This document shows, one piece after another, positions 28,793-34,760 of a DNA stretch of 34,760 nt. Every line of letters begins with the position of its first letter. Position 1 is the stretch's first letter. The notes under the pieces are model-generated. The model did no database searches. It was not told the origin of the DNA and was given only the letters and a program-made list of their open reading frames with translations. A program made the position numbers and the translations under genes. The DNA comes from Actinomycetota bacterium (GTDB lineage Bacteria; Actinomycetota; Thermoleophilia; RBG-16-64-13), in assembly GCA_012514635.1 (NCBI GenBank), contig JAAYZX010000012.1:1-34760 (forward strand), given 5' to 3'.

Positions 28793-29611
28793 TCAGCGCC
28801 GGAGGCGCCGAGCGGTGCGTGCGGCCTGTGCGCGCTCGATAGCGACCGTGTGGGCGCGTAATTCCACCGTGTCGTCCAAGGGCTCAAGATCAATTTCGCT
28901 CCCGTATCGGTGGCGCAGGGCGGCTGAGAGGAGTAGGTCCGCCAGGTGCGGATTCTTAGGAAGGACGGGACCGTGTAGGTAAGTACCGATGGCGTTGTTG
29001 ACGACGGCGCCTTCACCCGACCCGTCGCCTTTGTTACCGCACCCTACGATCACGGGTCCCAGTATAGAGGTTTCGTCCTGTAGGTAGGTCAAGCCACTAT
29101 GATTCTCAAAACCCACCAAGGTGTGGGGATAGCTCTCAAGGGGGGCGGCTGGATTTGCGTGTTGGGACGGGTACGCTGCAAAGAGTACGGCAGCATTCAC
29201 CACCACGTTACCCACGCACCGCTTGGTGCCGTCCACCGTGTAGCCGTCGAAGACCGAGATCCCGGGAAGCTCATCTCCATCCATAGTGCGGATGGAGCGT
29301 GTGAACAGCTGAAATCCTCCACTGACGGCGAGTGCCGGCAGACCTTTTGCTACCAGCCCGCGGATCTGCTCACCCAACTGGAACAGATGTGCGGCTATCG
29401 CTCGCTGCCCCTGATCCTGTCCCCCACCCAAGAACAGCAGGTCGGCTTGGGACAGATCAGGGTGGTCGCCGGGATCTACCTGTGTCACCTCCACACAGAA
29501 ATCGCGCCGGTGCATCCGGGAGGCCAAGACGGTCACGTTGCCCGCGTCTCCGTGCAGATTCATGTGTCGAGGATAGAGATGGAAGATGTGGATCCCGAGA
29601 GATGCGGTCAT
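28793..29611 (-). CDS. gatD: GatD-like glutamine amidotransferase subunit of lipid II isoglutaminyl synthase, nucleophile Cys replaced by Ser
   Basis: GatD releases ammonia from glutamine for MurT, which amidates D-glutamate of lipid II. The 272-residue protein shows FHLYPRHMNLHGDAGNV, FLGGGQDQGQR and the glutaminase elbow LPALAVSGGFQLF. VGFENHSGLTYL and GTYLHGPVLPKNP, with catalytic His213, follow. Where S. aureus GatD has its nucleophile Cys94 in a C-G-G-Y context, this protein has Ser97; the codon at 29321-29323 reads AGT on the minus strand. There is also an extra segment of about 25 residues before VGFENH. The ATG overlaps murT by four bases. Either the enzyme cannot use glutamine and MurT takes free ammonia, the base is wrong, or another residue substitutes. 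Confidence 0.9.
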   Translation of the reverse strand: MTASLGIHIFHLYPRHMNLHGDAGNVTVLASRMHRRDFCVEVTQVDPGDHPDLSQADLLFLGGGQDQGQRAIAAHLFQLGEQIRGLVAKGLPALAVSGGFQLFTRSIRTMDGDELPGISVFDGYTVDGTKRCVGNVVVNAAVLFAAYPSQHANPAAPLESYPHTLVGFENHSGLTYLQDETSILGPVIVGCGNKGDGSGEGAVVNNAIGTYLHGPVLPKNPHLADLLLSAALRHRYGSEIDLEPLDDTVELRAHTVAIERAQAARTARRLRR

Positions 29612-31014
29612 CGCCAGTACTCCTGCAGCACACCACGGCGGACAAGGCCGGCTCGCAGCTCCAGCATGGCTGTGTAGGTGGTCAGGATATTGAGGACGGC
29701 GGACTCTTCGACAAGCCGGACGGCTGAGTCTAGTGCCGTCAAGAGATCCGGTTCCACTATGACGCGTTCCATGGGCATTCCCGCATACTTGAGGCGCAGT
29801 GCCAGTTCGGCGGCACGAGTGCCACTCACGATCAGAATGTGAAACGATACGGCCAGAGGCGCAAAATCCACGTCCCAGATCCAGGAGACATCTGTGCCGT
29901 CGGCCGGGTTGTCGTTGAGACAGAGCAGAGCCGCTGGTCCTGCGTCCCACGCCGATACGTTGTCGATGACTTGGTTGAAGCCGGTTGGGTTCTTGACCAG
30001 GTGCATGATCCCGGTGCGACCATGGAGGACAAAGCGCTCCAAGCGACCAAAGGGAGGCTCCATGGTGGTCAGGGTATCTAGGGCTGACTTTGGATTCACG
30101 TCCAACACTTCTGTTGCCGCGACGGCAGCAAGCAGATTGTAGAGGTTGTAGAGACCGGAGAGGCCGGAGACAAGCGGCAGAATGCGGTCTCCGGCCATCA
30201 CGGAGGCTGATATCTCGGCGGATCCCAGTCTTACGTTTCGAGCCGTGATCCGAGGACGGGGTCGAGTAAACCCGCACCGGTCACACCGGAAGTGGCCCAA
30301 GTGCGAGAAGTAACGCCGCTCAAAGTGTAGAGGGGAGTGGCAAAGCGGGCAGCCGATAGTATCGATTGACGGTTCGGTCCGAGCATGCAGAGACGTGTCG
30401 TCCAGGCCATAGTAGATGACTCGTGCGCGATCTCGACCCAGTGCTGCCACCACGGGGTCGTCGGCGTTCAGCACCAGTGCGGCTTCGGGCGCCTGCTCTA
30501 TCCCGCGACGGATGAGGGAGGCGGTGGTGTTGATATCGCCAAAACGATCAAGCTGGTCCTGGAAGACGTTGGTGACAAGGATCAACCGGGGAGACACCTG
30601 TGCTGTGGCCTGCGGCATCGTTGCTTCGTCCACTTCAAAAAGGGCGATATCTTCCCTGGGGCGTGGGTTGACCAGACTGCTGCTTTGAACCAGGGCCGAC
30701 ACCAGGCCGCGGGTTAAATTGGACCCTCCACGGTTGCGTAGGACACGGAGCCCCTGGGCGGATAGGACGAGATCCATTGCCAGCGAAGTGGTTGTCTTGC
30801 CGTTGGTCCCTGTGACAATTACTGTGCCCTGGGGCAGCGTCTCCGTCAGTTCGGTAAGGATGCGTGGCGACAATCTTTCCGCAATAAGGCCCGGGAGGGC
30901 CTCCCCGCCCCCTCGATGCAGCCTGCGGGACCAGAAGGCCGCCTGTTTGGCGACCGCCAGTGCAGCCCATGTGCGCCCCGATATCACGCGGTCATTGTAC
31001 CTCTCGTCACTCAT
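29608..31014 (-). CDS. murT: MurT, lipid II isoglutaminyl synthase Mur-ligase subunit
   Basis: MurT is a cytosolic Mur ligase-like ATPase that amidates the alpha-carboxyl of D-Glu in lipid II, with GatD supplying ammonia. The P-loop VTGTNGKTTTSLAMD lies near residue 65. FEVDEATMPQATAQ and VTNVFQDQLDRFGDINTT follow, and a zinc ribbon is present (CPLCHSPLHFERRYF, then CDRCGF). The DUF1727 C-terminal domain has the catalytic-aspartate stretch SWIWDVDFAP. ATG 31014 gives 468 residues starting MSDERYNDRVISGRTW; the frame is open another 105 codons upstream but that part is antisense to the SDR gene. It is divergent from that gene by 115 bases. Confidence 0.95.
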   Translation of the reverse strand: MSDERYNDRVISGRTWAALAVAKQAAFWSRRLHRGGGEALPGLIAERLSPRILTELTETLPQGTVIVTGTNGKTTTSLAMDLVLSAQGLRVLRNRGGSNLTRGLVSALVQSSSLVNPRPREDIALFEVDEATMPQATAQVSPRLILVTNVFQDQLDRFGDINTTASLIRRGIEQAPEAALVLNADDPVVAALGRDRARVIYYGLDDTSLHARTEPSIDTIGCPLCHSPLHFERRYFSHLGHFRCDRCGFTRPRPRITARNVRLGSAEISASVMAGDRILPLVSGLSGLYNLYNLLAAVAATEVLDVNPKSALDTLTTMEPPFGRLERFVLHGRTGIMHLVKNPTGFNQVIDNVSAWDAGPAALLCLNDNPADGTDVSWIWDVDFAPLAVSFHILIVSGTRAAELALRLKYAGMPMERVIVEPDLLTALDSAVRLVEESAVLNILTTYTAMLELRAGLVRRGVLQEYWR

Positions 31015-31129
31015 GGGCGCAGATGGCGGGTGAAGAAGGGGCGATACAGGTATAGTCAGAAGTTGAAACAGACGGACTGCCGACGTAGGCGACACCGGTG
31101 GCCCGGCGACCGGGAAAAAGGAGGATAGC

Positions 31130-31861
31130 GTGGCGCGGAAGATCGCGGTAGTGACGGGGGCGAGCAGCGGGATCGGTGCCGCGACAGCAGAACGCTTGGC
31201 GGCCGAGGGTTTCGAGCTGCACTTGGGTGCGCGGAGGCTCGATCGGTTGGAAGCCGTAGCGAGACCGTTGGGAGCGCACGCGCGATTCCTGGATGTGACC
31301 GACCGGGCGGGTGTTGCCGAGTTTTGCAACCGAGTTCCTGCCTGTCACGTGCTGATCAATAACGCCGGCGGCGCTTTGGGCCTTGAGCCGGTGGCTGAAG
31401 CCGACGAATCACGATGGCGTTGGATGTTTGATGCCAATGTATTGGGTACTCTGCGCATGACTCAGGCTCTTCTGCCCAAAATAGAAGCCTCGGGTGACGG
31501 ACATATCGTCATTGTGAGCTCCATTGCGGGACTCGAGGTATACGAAGGCGGAGCCGGCTACACGGCGGCCAAGCATGCCGAGACGGTTCTGGCGGAAACG
31601 CTGCGGCTGGAGTTGATGGGACGCCCGGTACGCGTGACGGAGATCAATCCGGGGATGGTGGAGACTGAGTTCAGTTTGGTGCGCTTTGGGGGTGACCAGG
31701 AGAGGGCTGCGCAGGTTTACGAGGGCATGACTCCGCTCAGAGCTGAGGATGTGGCCGACTGTATTGCCTGGGCCGTCAGTCGTCCTTCTCACGTCAATAT
31801 CGACCGGATTGTGGTCAAACCAAGAGAGCAGGTTTCAGCGACGAAGGTGTTCCGCAGTTAA
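31130..31861 (+). CDS. short-chain dehydrogenase/reductase (SDR family)
   Basis: SDRs are NAD(P)-dependent oxidoreductases. The Rossmann motif VVTGASSGIGAATAERL, then LINNAGGALG, the catalytic serine in IVIVSSIAGLEVYEG and the YTAAK (Tyr-x3-Lys) motif are intact. The sequence IN PGMVETEF after it is typical. It most resembles NADP-dependent 3-hydroxy acid dehydrogenases of the YdfG type (GARRLDRLE supports NADP), but the substrate is not certain. The 243-residue length is normal. GTG 31130 has AAAGGAGG a few bases upstream. The gene ends just before a strong hairpin. Confidence 0.92.
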   Translation: MARKIAVVTGASSGIGAATAERLAAEGFELHLGARRLDRLEAVARPLGAHARFLDVTDRAGVAEFCNRVPACHVLINNAGGALGLEPVAEADESRWRWMFDANVLGTLRMTQALLPKIEASGDGHIVIVSSIAGLEVYEGGAGYTAAKHAETVLAETLRLELMGRPVRVTEINPGMVETEFSLVRFGGDQERAAQVYEGMTPLRAEDVADCIAWAVSRPSHVNIDRIVVKPREQVSATKVFRS

Positions 31862-31862
31862 G

Positions 31863-31901
31863 GCGACTGGGGGGAGTGCGGCCGCACTCCCCCCCAGTCG
31901 C
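31863..31901. terminator. bidirectional hairpin between convergent genes
   Basis: GCGACT-G6-AGTGCGG (31863-31881) pairs with CCGCACT-C7-AGTCGC (31882-31901); the only flaw is one extra C. The stem is about 19 bp and exactly fills the gap between the SDR stop and the minus-strand stop at 31902. No T-run follows on either side, so efficiency is uncertain, but position and strength fit a shared terminator or 3'-end protector. Confidence 0.75.
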
Positions 31902-32435
31902 TCAGTCGGTGCTTTCCTCGGGGCCCGCGGCAGTGGGCGACGGCGGAGCAGGTTGTGCCGCGTTGGTGTCGGTTGAGTCCTCTTTGCGCATCCCGGCCAG
32001 GAGCTTTTGTAGTTCCTCGTTTGCGGAGGCGAGCGCAGCCAGGAGTTTCGGTTTGATCTCTCGGACGGTCTTTTCGCCTGCCGTCCTCACTGTTTCGAGA
32101 GTCTTGCCTGCCTCGGTTTTTACCTGCTGAGCCTCCGGCGAAGCGGTACTTTCTTTTATGGCCGTGCCCAACTCGTTCACCATGGCTTCCAGGCCGCTGC
32201 GCATTTCTTTGAGATGTTTTCTGTTCTCCTCGCTTTTCCAGGCCGTGCCGAAAGCCGAAGCGAGGCCGGCGCCCAACGCATGGAACTGGGAACCCACTTC
32301 TTTCCATGCGTCTCCGGTGTCGGGCTCTTTGCTTGCCGTGTCTCCAGTCGGCGGTTCCTGGCTCTCAGTTCCGCCAGAAGTCGGGTTACGTGTATCCGAC
32401 ATGTCGGATTGCCTCTCTGTGCTTTCGTCTGCCAT
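31902..32435 (-). CDS. hypothetical amphipathic helical protein
   Basis: This is a 177-residue protein with no recognised enzymatic domain. ATG 32435 has GGGAGAAG six bases upstream and is preferred over a start twelve codons earlier. The N-terminal ~45 residues are polar and rich in Ser, Thr, Glu, Gly and Pro. A helical core from about residue 46 (DAWKEVGSQFHALGAGLASAF) continues with EENRKHLKEMRSGLEAMVNEL and TLETVRTAGEKTVREIKPKL. These are alternating charged and hydrophobic, like apolipoprotein or coiled-coil-type proteins. The tail is Pro/Ala-rich and acidic. There is no signal peptide or membrane span. I can only say it may bind membranes or form bundles; function is unknown. Confidence 0.7.
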   Translation of the reverse strand: MADESTERQSDMSDTRNPTSGGTESQEPPTGDTASKEPDTGDAWKEVGSQFHALGAGLASAFGTAWKSEENRKHLKEMRSGLEAMVNELGTAIKESTASPEAQQVKTEAGKTLETVRTAGEKTVREIKPKLLAALASANEELQKLLAGMRKEDSTDTNAAQPAPPSPTAAGPEESTD

Positions 32436-32489
32436 ATGGTCTTCTCCCTGTGCTCGCGGTACAGTGACCATATTTCTTGATGTTCCCGC

Positions 32490-33297
32490 TTACTCCGTTT
32501 GATATTCCAGGCCTGAGTCCAGTACGCGCAGAAGTTTCTTGTGCAGCCGATCCAATGTGTAGGGTTTCTGTAGGAAGGATACGCCGGTGGTCTCGGAGGG
32601 GAGGTTTCCCAGTTCGCGCCCATCGTAGCCGCTGGAGAGGATGACAGGAAGCTCCGCTTTGGCAGCGCGCAGTAGCTCTAGAGTGGCCATTCCGTCGAGG
32701 CCGGGCATCACCAGGTCGAGCACGACGCAATCTATGGGTGCGGTGCCGGAATGGATCATGCTTACGGCTTCCTCGCCACGGATTCGGCGCCTGCCGTAGG
32801 AGGCAGCGGTTCTCTCGAAAGATGAAGATGAGATCGTGGCTGTTCTCTACCAGGGTGCGGTATTCGTCTTCACTTTCTCGTAGTGACTCCTCAGCACACT
32901 TTCTCTTGGTGATGTCGCGGGAGACGCCAAGAACCTGGACGGGAGCTCCCGTCTCGTTCAGAATGGGGGTGACGGTGACCTGGAAATACCCCCCAACCCC
33001 TTGGAAGATATGTGTGAAGATATGGGCGTGCCGGAGGCCAATGCGTGATGAAAAGGGCACTCGCTGGGGGGCTGATTGTGTCGTGGATCAGTCTATAACA
33101 GTGCTCTCCATGGCATTGGGCCGGCTCCCTGCCCATGATGGTCGCCATGGCCGGATTGACCGCTACCACACGTTGCTCGCAGTCCAGGAGCGCGATGGGT
33201 TCGGGAATAAGATCGAAGCGGTGAGACCAACCGTGTTGGAGAATTTTGTCGGCACGTGGTTGCGTGATGTTGTACTCCCATCGACTGGATAAAAAAT
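32490..33297 (-). pseudogene. decayed PAS domain-receiver signalling gene
   Basis: Fragments of one signalling protein lie in three frames. The first has a PAS-like N-terminus (DKILQHGW to NPAMATIMGREPAQCHG, CYRLIHDTISPPA). A one-base loss near 33060 moves the reading to CPFHHALASGTPISS. A second one-base loss in a run of six Gs (minus strand, 32989-32994) moves it to GGYFQVTVTPILNE and the DITKRK PAS end. A second PAS start (YRTLVENSHDLIFIF) breaks off near 32820. A receiver domain follows from about 32800 to 32490 (CVVLDLVMPGLDG with phospho-Asp, and FLQKPY), but it lacks its first ~40 residues. No histidine kinase core remains and no plausible start codon is seen. A sequencing error alone would not explain the missing parts. 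Confidence 0.8.
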
Positions 33298-33336
33298 ACT
33301 AAATATACGCGATGGTCAGAGTATCATGTCAATATC

Positions 33337-34218
33337 TTGGCTTCTATTATTGAGATAGTTCTCCCCACCTTCGCCACCATGGGGGTGGGTTACGTCTTTG
33401 GACGGCTGTCCAATGTAGATCTGCGTAGCGTGATCGACGTAGCCATGTATATAACCCTTCCCGCCTTGGCTTTTACCTCGATGCTGGACAAACCTATTAT
33501 CCTGGGAGAAGCGGCGAAACTGTGGGCTGCCGCCGTTTTCGTGGCCTTGGGCAGTTACGCTCTGGCTTGGGTGTTCTTCCGAATCACGCGTCAGCAGCAC
33601 TCAGGGCTGTATCTGGCAATCATATTCATGAACAGCGTTAACATTCCCTTTCCTATCATCTATTTAGCTTTCGGGGCAGAGGGTCTCGCTGTGGCTACGC
33701 TCTTCTACATACCGAATGCCTTGCTGATCTACACGTGGGGAGTTCACATTGCCTACCGTGCTGAGAATTGGAAGGACAGCGTCAAGGAGGTTTTGCGGGT
33801 CCCGTTGATTTATGGCGCCGTAGGCGGCCTTATCTTCAATCTGGCGCATGTACAACCGCCGGCACTCATTATGGGTACGCTGGAATTCATTGGACAGGCG
33901 GCCATTCCCCTGGTACTGATTGTGGCAGGGGTAGATATCGCCGGGATCCGACCTACTGCTTGGCCCACCGCCATCACCGCTGGTGCTATTCGGATGGGAG
34001 GCGGTTTCCTGCTGGGTGTAGCCGCTGCCGTCCTCTTTCGTTTCACGGGTGTGGCTAGAGCGGTGGTCATATTTGATGCGGCTATGCCCACGGCCGTGTT
34101 TGCCTCGATTCTCTGCGCCAAGTATCGCAATGAATCTGAGTTGGTATCGTCTGTTGTCCTCATAACGACAGTGGCCAGTGTGGTGACTGTGCCCCTGCTT
34201 CTCTATTTCCTGCGGTGA
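33337..34218 (+). CDS. AEC (auxin efflux carrier) family permease
   Basis: AEC proteins are membrane transporters for organic anions or similar solutes; substrates vary and cannot be read from sequence. The 293-residue protein is strongly hydrophobic with about ten predicted helices in two halves. Typical segments are VLPTFATMGVGYVFGR, YITLPALAFTSM, FMNSVNIPFPIIYLAFG, and near the end FDAAMPTAVFASILCAKY. That last block, with small residues before the final helices, is characteristic of the family. The start is TTG 33337; no ATG or GTG is in frame before it and no clear SD is visible, so the exact start is unsure. It diverges from the broken signalling gene. Confidence 0.88.
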   Translation: MASIIEIVLPTFATMGVGYVFGRLSNVDLRSVIDVAMYITLPALAFTSMLDKPIILGEAAKLWAAAVFVALGSYALAWVFFRITRQQHSGLYLAIIFMNSVNIPFPIIYLAFGAEGLAVATLFYIPNALLIYTWGVHIAYRAENWKDSVKEVLRVPLIYGAVGGLIFNLAHVQPPALIMGTLEFIGQAAIPLVLIVAGVDIAGIRPTAWPTAITAGAIRMGGGFLLGVAAAVLFRFTGVARAVVIFDAAMPTAVFASILCAKYRNESELVSSVVLITTVASVVTVPLLLYFLR

Positions 34219-34255
34219 AGGGTAGAATCGTGATCGATTGCCGTGCGGATGCGTG

Positions 34256-34284
34256 GTGGCACTCTCGTCGGTCCGCTCTATAAT
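34256..34284 (+). promoter_or_regulatory. sigma-70-type promoter upstream of the SufC-like gene
   Basis: GTGGCA (34256-34261) and a consensus TATAAT (34279-34284) are 17 bases apart, about 65 bases before the ATG. This is the best promoter match in the window. Confidence 0.6.
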
Positions 34285-34291
34285 CTGCCAT

Positions 34292-34321
34292 GTGTACGGA
34301 CTATCACCGATGTGGGTACAC
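34292..34321 (+). promoter_or_regulatory. inverted repeat in the SufC-like leader (possible operator)
   Basis: GTGTAC (34292-34297) and GTACAC (34316-34321) are reverse complements 18 bases apart, starting just past the expected transcription start. A repressor site is possible, but short arms can arise by chance. Confidence 0.25.
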
Positions 34322-34348
34322 GCTGTTGTTCCAAAAAGCGAGGTAGAC

Positions 34349-34760
34349 ATGGAAACAACGCCGCTCCTCGATATACAAGATCTTCATGTGAATGTCGGAG
34401 ATAAGCCGGTGCTGAAGGGCATCAACCTACGCATTAATCCCGGTGAAGTGCACGCCATATTCGGGCCGAACGGTTCAGGCAAAACCACTCTCGTCAATAC
34501 CGTTATGGGCTTCAGTGGTTATACGGTCACAGAGGGACGCATCATCTTCAAGGGACAGGACATCACTGATTTGCCTATCAATGAGCGGGCACGGTTGGGA
34601 ATAGGTATGTCCTTCCAGCGGCCACCCGTCATTCGGGGAGTGACGCTGGGGCAACTGGTGGAGGCATCGGCTCGACGCAACGGGAAACTGCTGGACAAGT
34701 ATGCTGCGGAGCTAAATGTTGGAGAGTTTTTGCCACGCGAAATCAATCTGGGATTCTCCG
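34349..34760 (+). CDS. sufC: SufC-like Fe-S cluster assembly ATPase, N-terminal part (cut by window edge)
   Basis: SufC is the ABC-type ATPase of the SufBCD complex that builds Fe-S clusters in the cytosol. The 137 visible codons show LLDIQDLHVNVGDKPVLKG, Walker A FGPNGSGKTT, then MGFSGYTVTEGRIIFKGQDI, LPINERARLGIGMSFQRP and VIRGVTLGQL. This order, with the short 'Y.VTEG.I.FKG.DI' segment, is typical of SufC rather than transporter ATPases. ATG 34349 follows GAGGTAG by a few bases. The rest, including the signature and Walker B motifs, lies outside. The expected neighbours sufB/sufD should follow if the call is right. Confidence 0.85.
   Translation, partial: METTPLLDIQDLHVNVGDKPVLKGINLRINPGEVHAIFGPNGSGKTTLVNTVMGFSGYTVTEGRIIFKGQDITDLPINERARLGIGMSFQRPPVIRGVTLGQLVEASARRNGKLLDKYAAELNVGEFLPREINLGFS

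Noticed and set aside
29612-30277. Long upstream extension of the gatD frame
   Set aside because: It lies inside murT in another frame and reads as low-complexity shadow; ATG 29611 overlapping the murT stop fits GatD.
31015-31329. 105-codon N-terminal extension of murT
   Set aside because: It is antisense to the SDR gene, has no family match, and MSDERYN at 31014 begins the normal MurT alignment.

Overview
This is a bacterial chromosome segment of moderately high GC content, densely packed with housekeeping genes. The gene set points to a monoderm (Gram-positive type) cell: MurA, an LCP-family wall glycopolymer ligase, the MurT/GatD lipid II amidation pair, FtsEX, long-form HPF, SecA with a SEC-C tail, and a PgpH-type HD phosphodiesterase. 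The gene order hpf-secA-prfB-ftsE-ftsX-ctpA, then rsmE-HIT-yqeY-phoH-pgpH-ybeY-era-deoC-recO, fits a deep-branching actinobacterium (Coriobacteriia-like or a related uncultured class) or a Firmicutes-like relative. That placement is inference; no rRNA is present to test it.

Layout. Positions 1-2616 hold the 3' part of murA and an LCP protein with an extra C-terminal domain. Positions 2617-6811 form a methylthioadenosine/S-adenosylhomocysteine salvage block: a short, divergent purine nucleoside phosphorylase-like protein, ahcY, mtnA and an NDP-sugar pyrophosphorylase. Positions 6802-13805 run comF, hpf, secA, prfB (with the classical programmed +1 frameshift), ftsE and ftsX. Positions 13971-23513 carry ctpA and a tightly packed run of RNA-maturation, stress and repair genes ending in recO. 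From 23491 to 26198 three genes lie on the minus strand: guaB, a CDP-alcohol phosphatidyltransferase and an NMNAT-like nucleotidyltransferase. A DUF1295 membrane enzyme follows on the plus strand. Positions 27174-31014 hold a minus-strand group: murT, gatD, a cysteine desulfurase and a small DUF3343 Se/S-carrier-like protein. The right end has an SDR oxidoreductase, a strong hairpin between convergent genes, a small helical protein of unknown role, a decayed PAS/receiver signalling gene, an AEC-type permease and the start of a SufC-like ATPase.

No tRNA, rRNA, CRISPR array, insertion sequence or prophage was recognised. The most unusual items are: a GatD homologue whose catalytic cysteine position is serine; a PNP/MTAP-like protein lacking most active-site residues but placed exactly where an MTA phosphorylase would be expected; a perfect 19-bp inverted repeat inside recO; a hairpin-bearing insertion in mtnA; and the broken PAS-receiver gene. 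I found no convincing wholly new multi-gene system.
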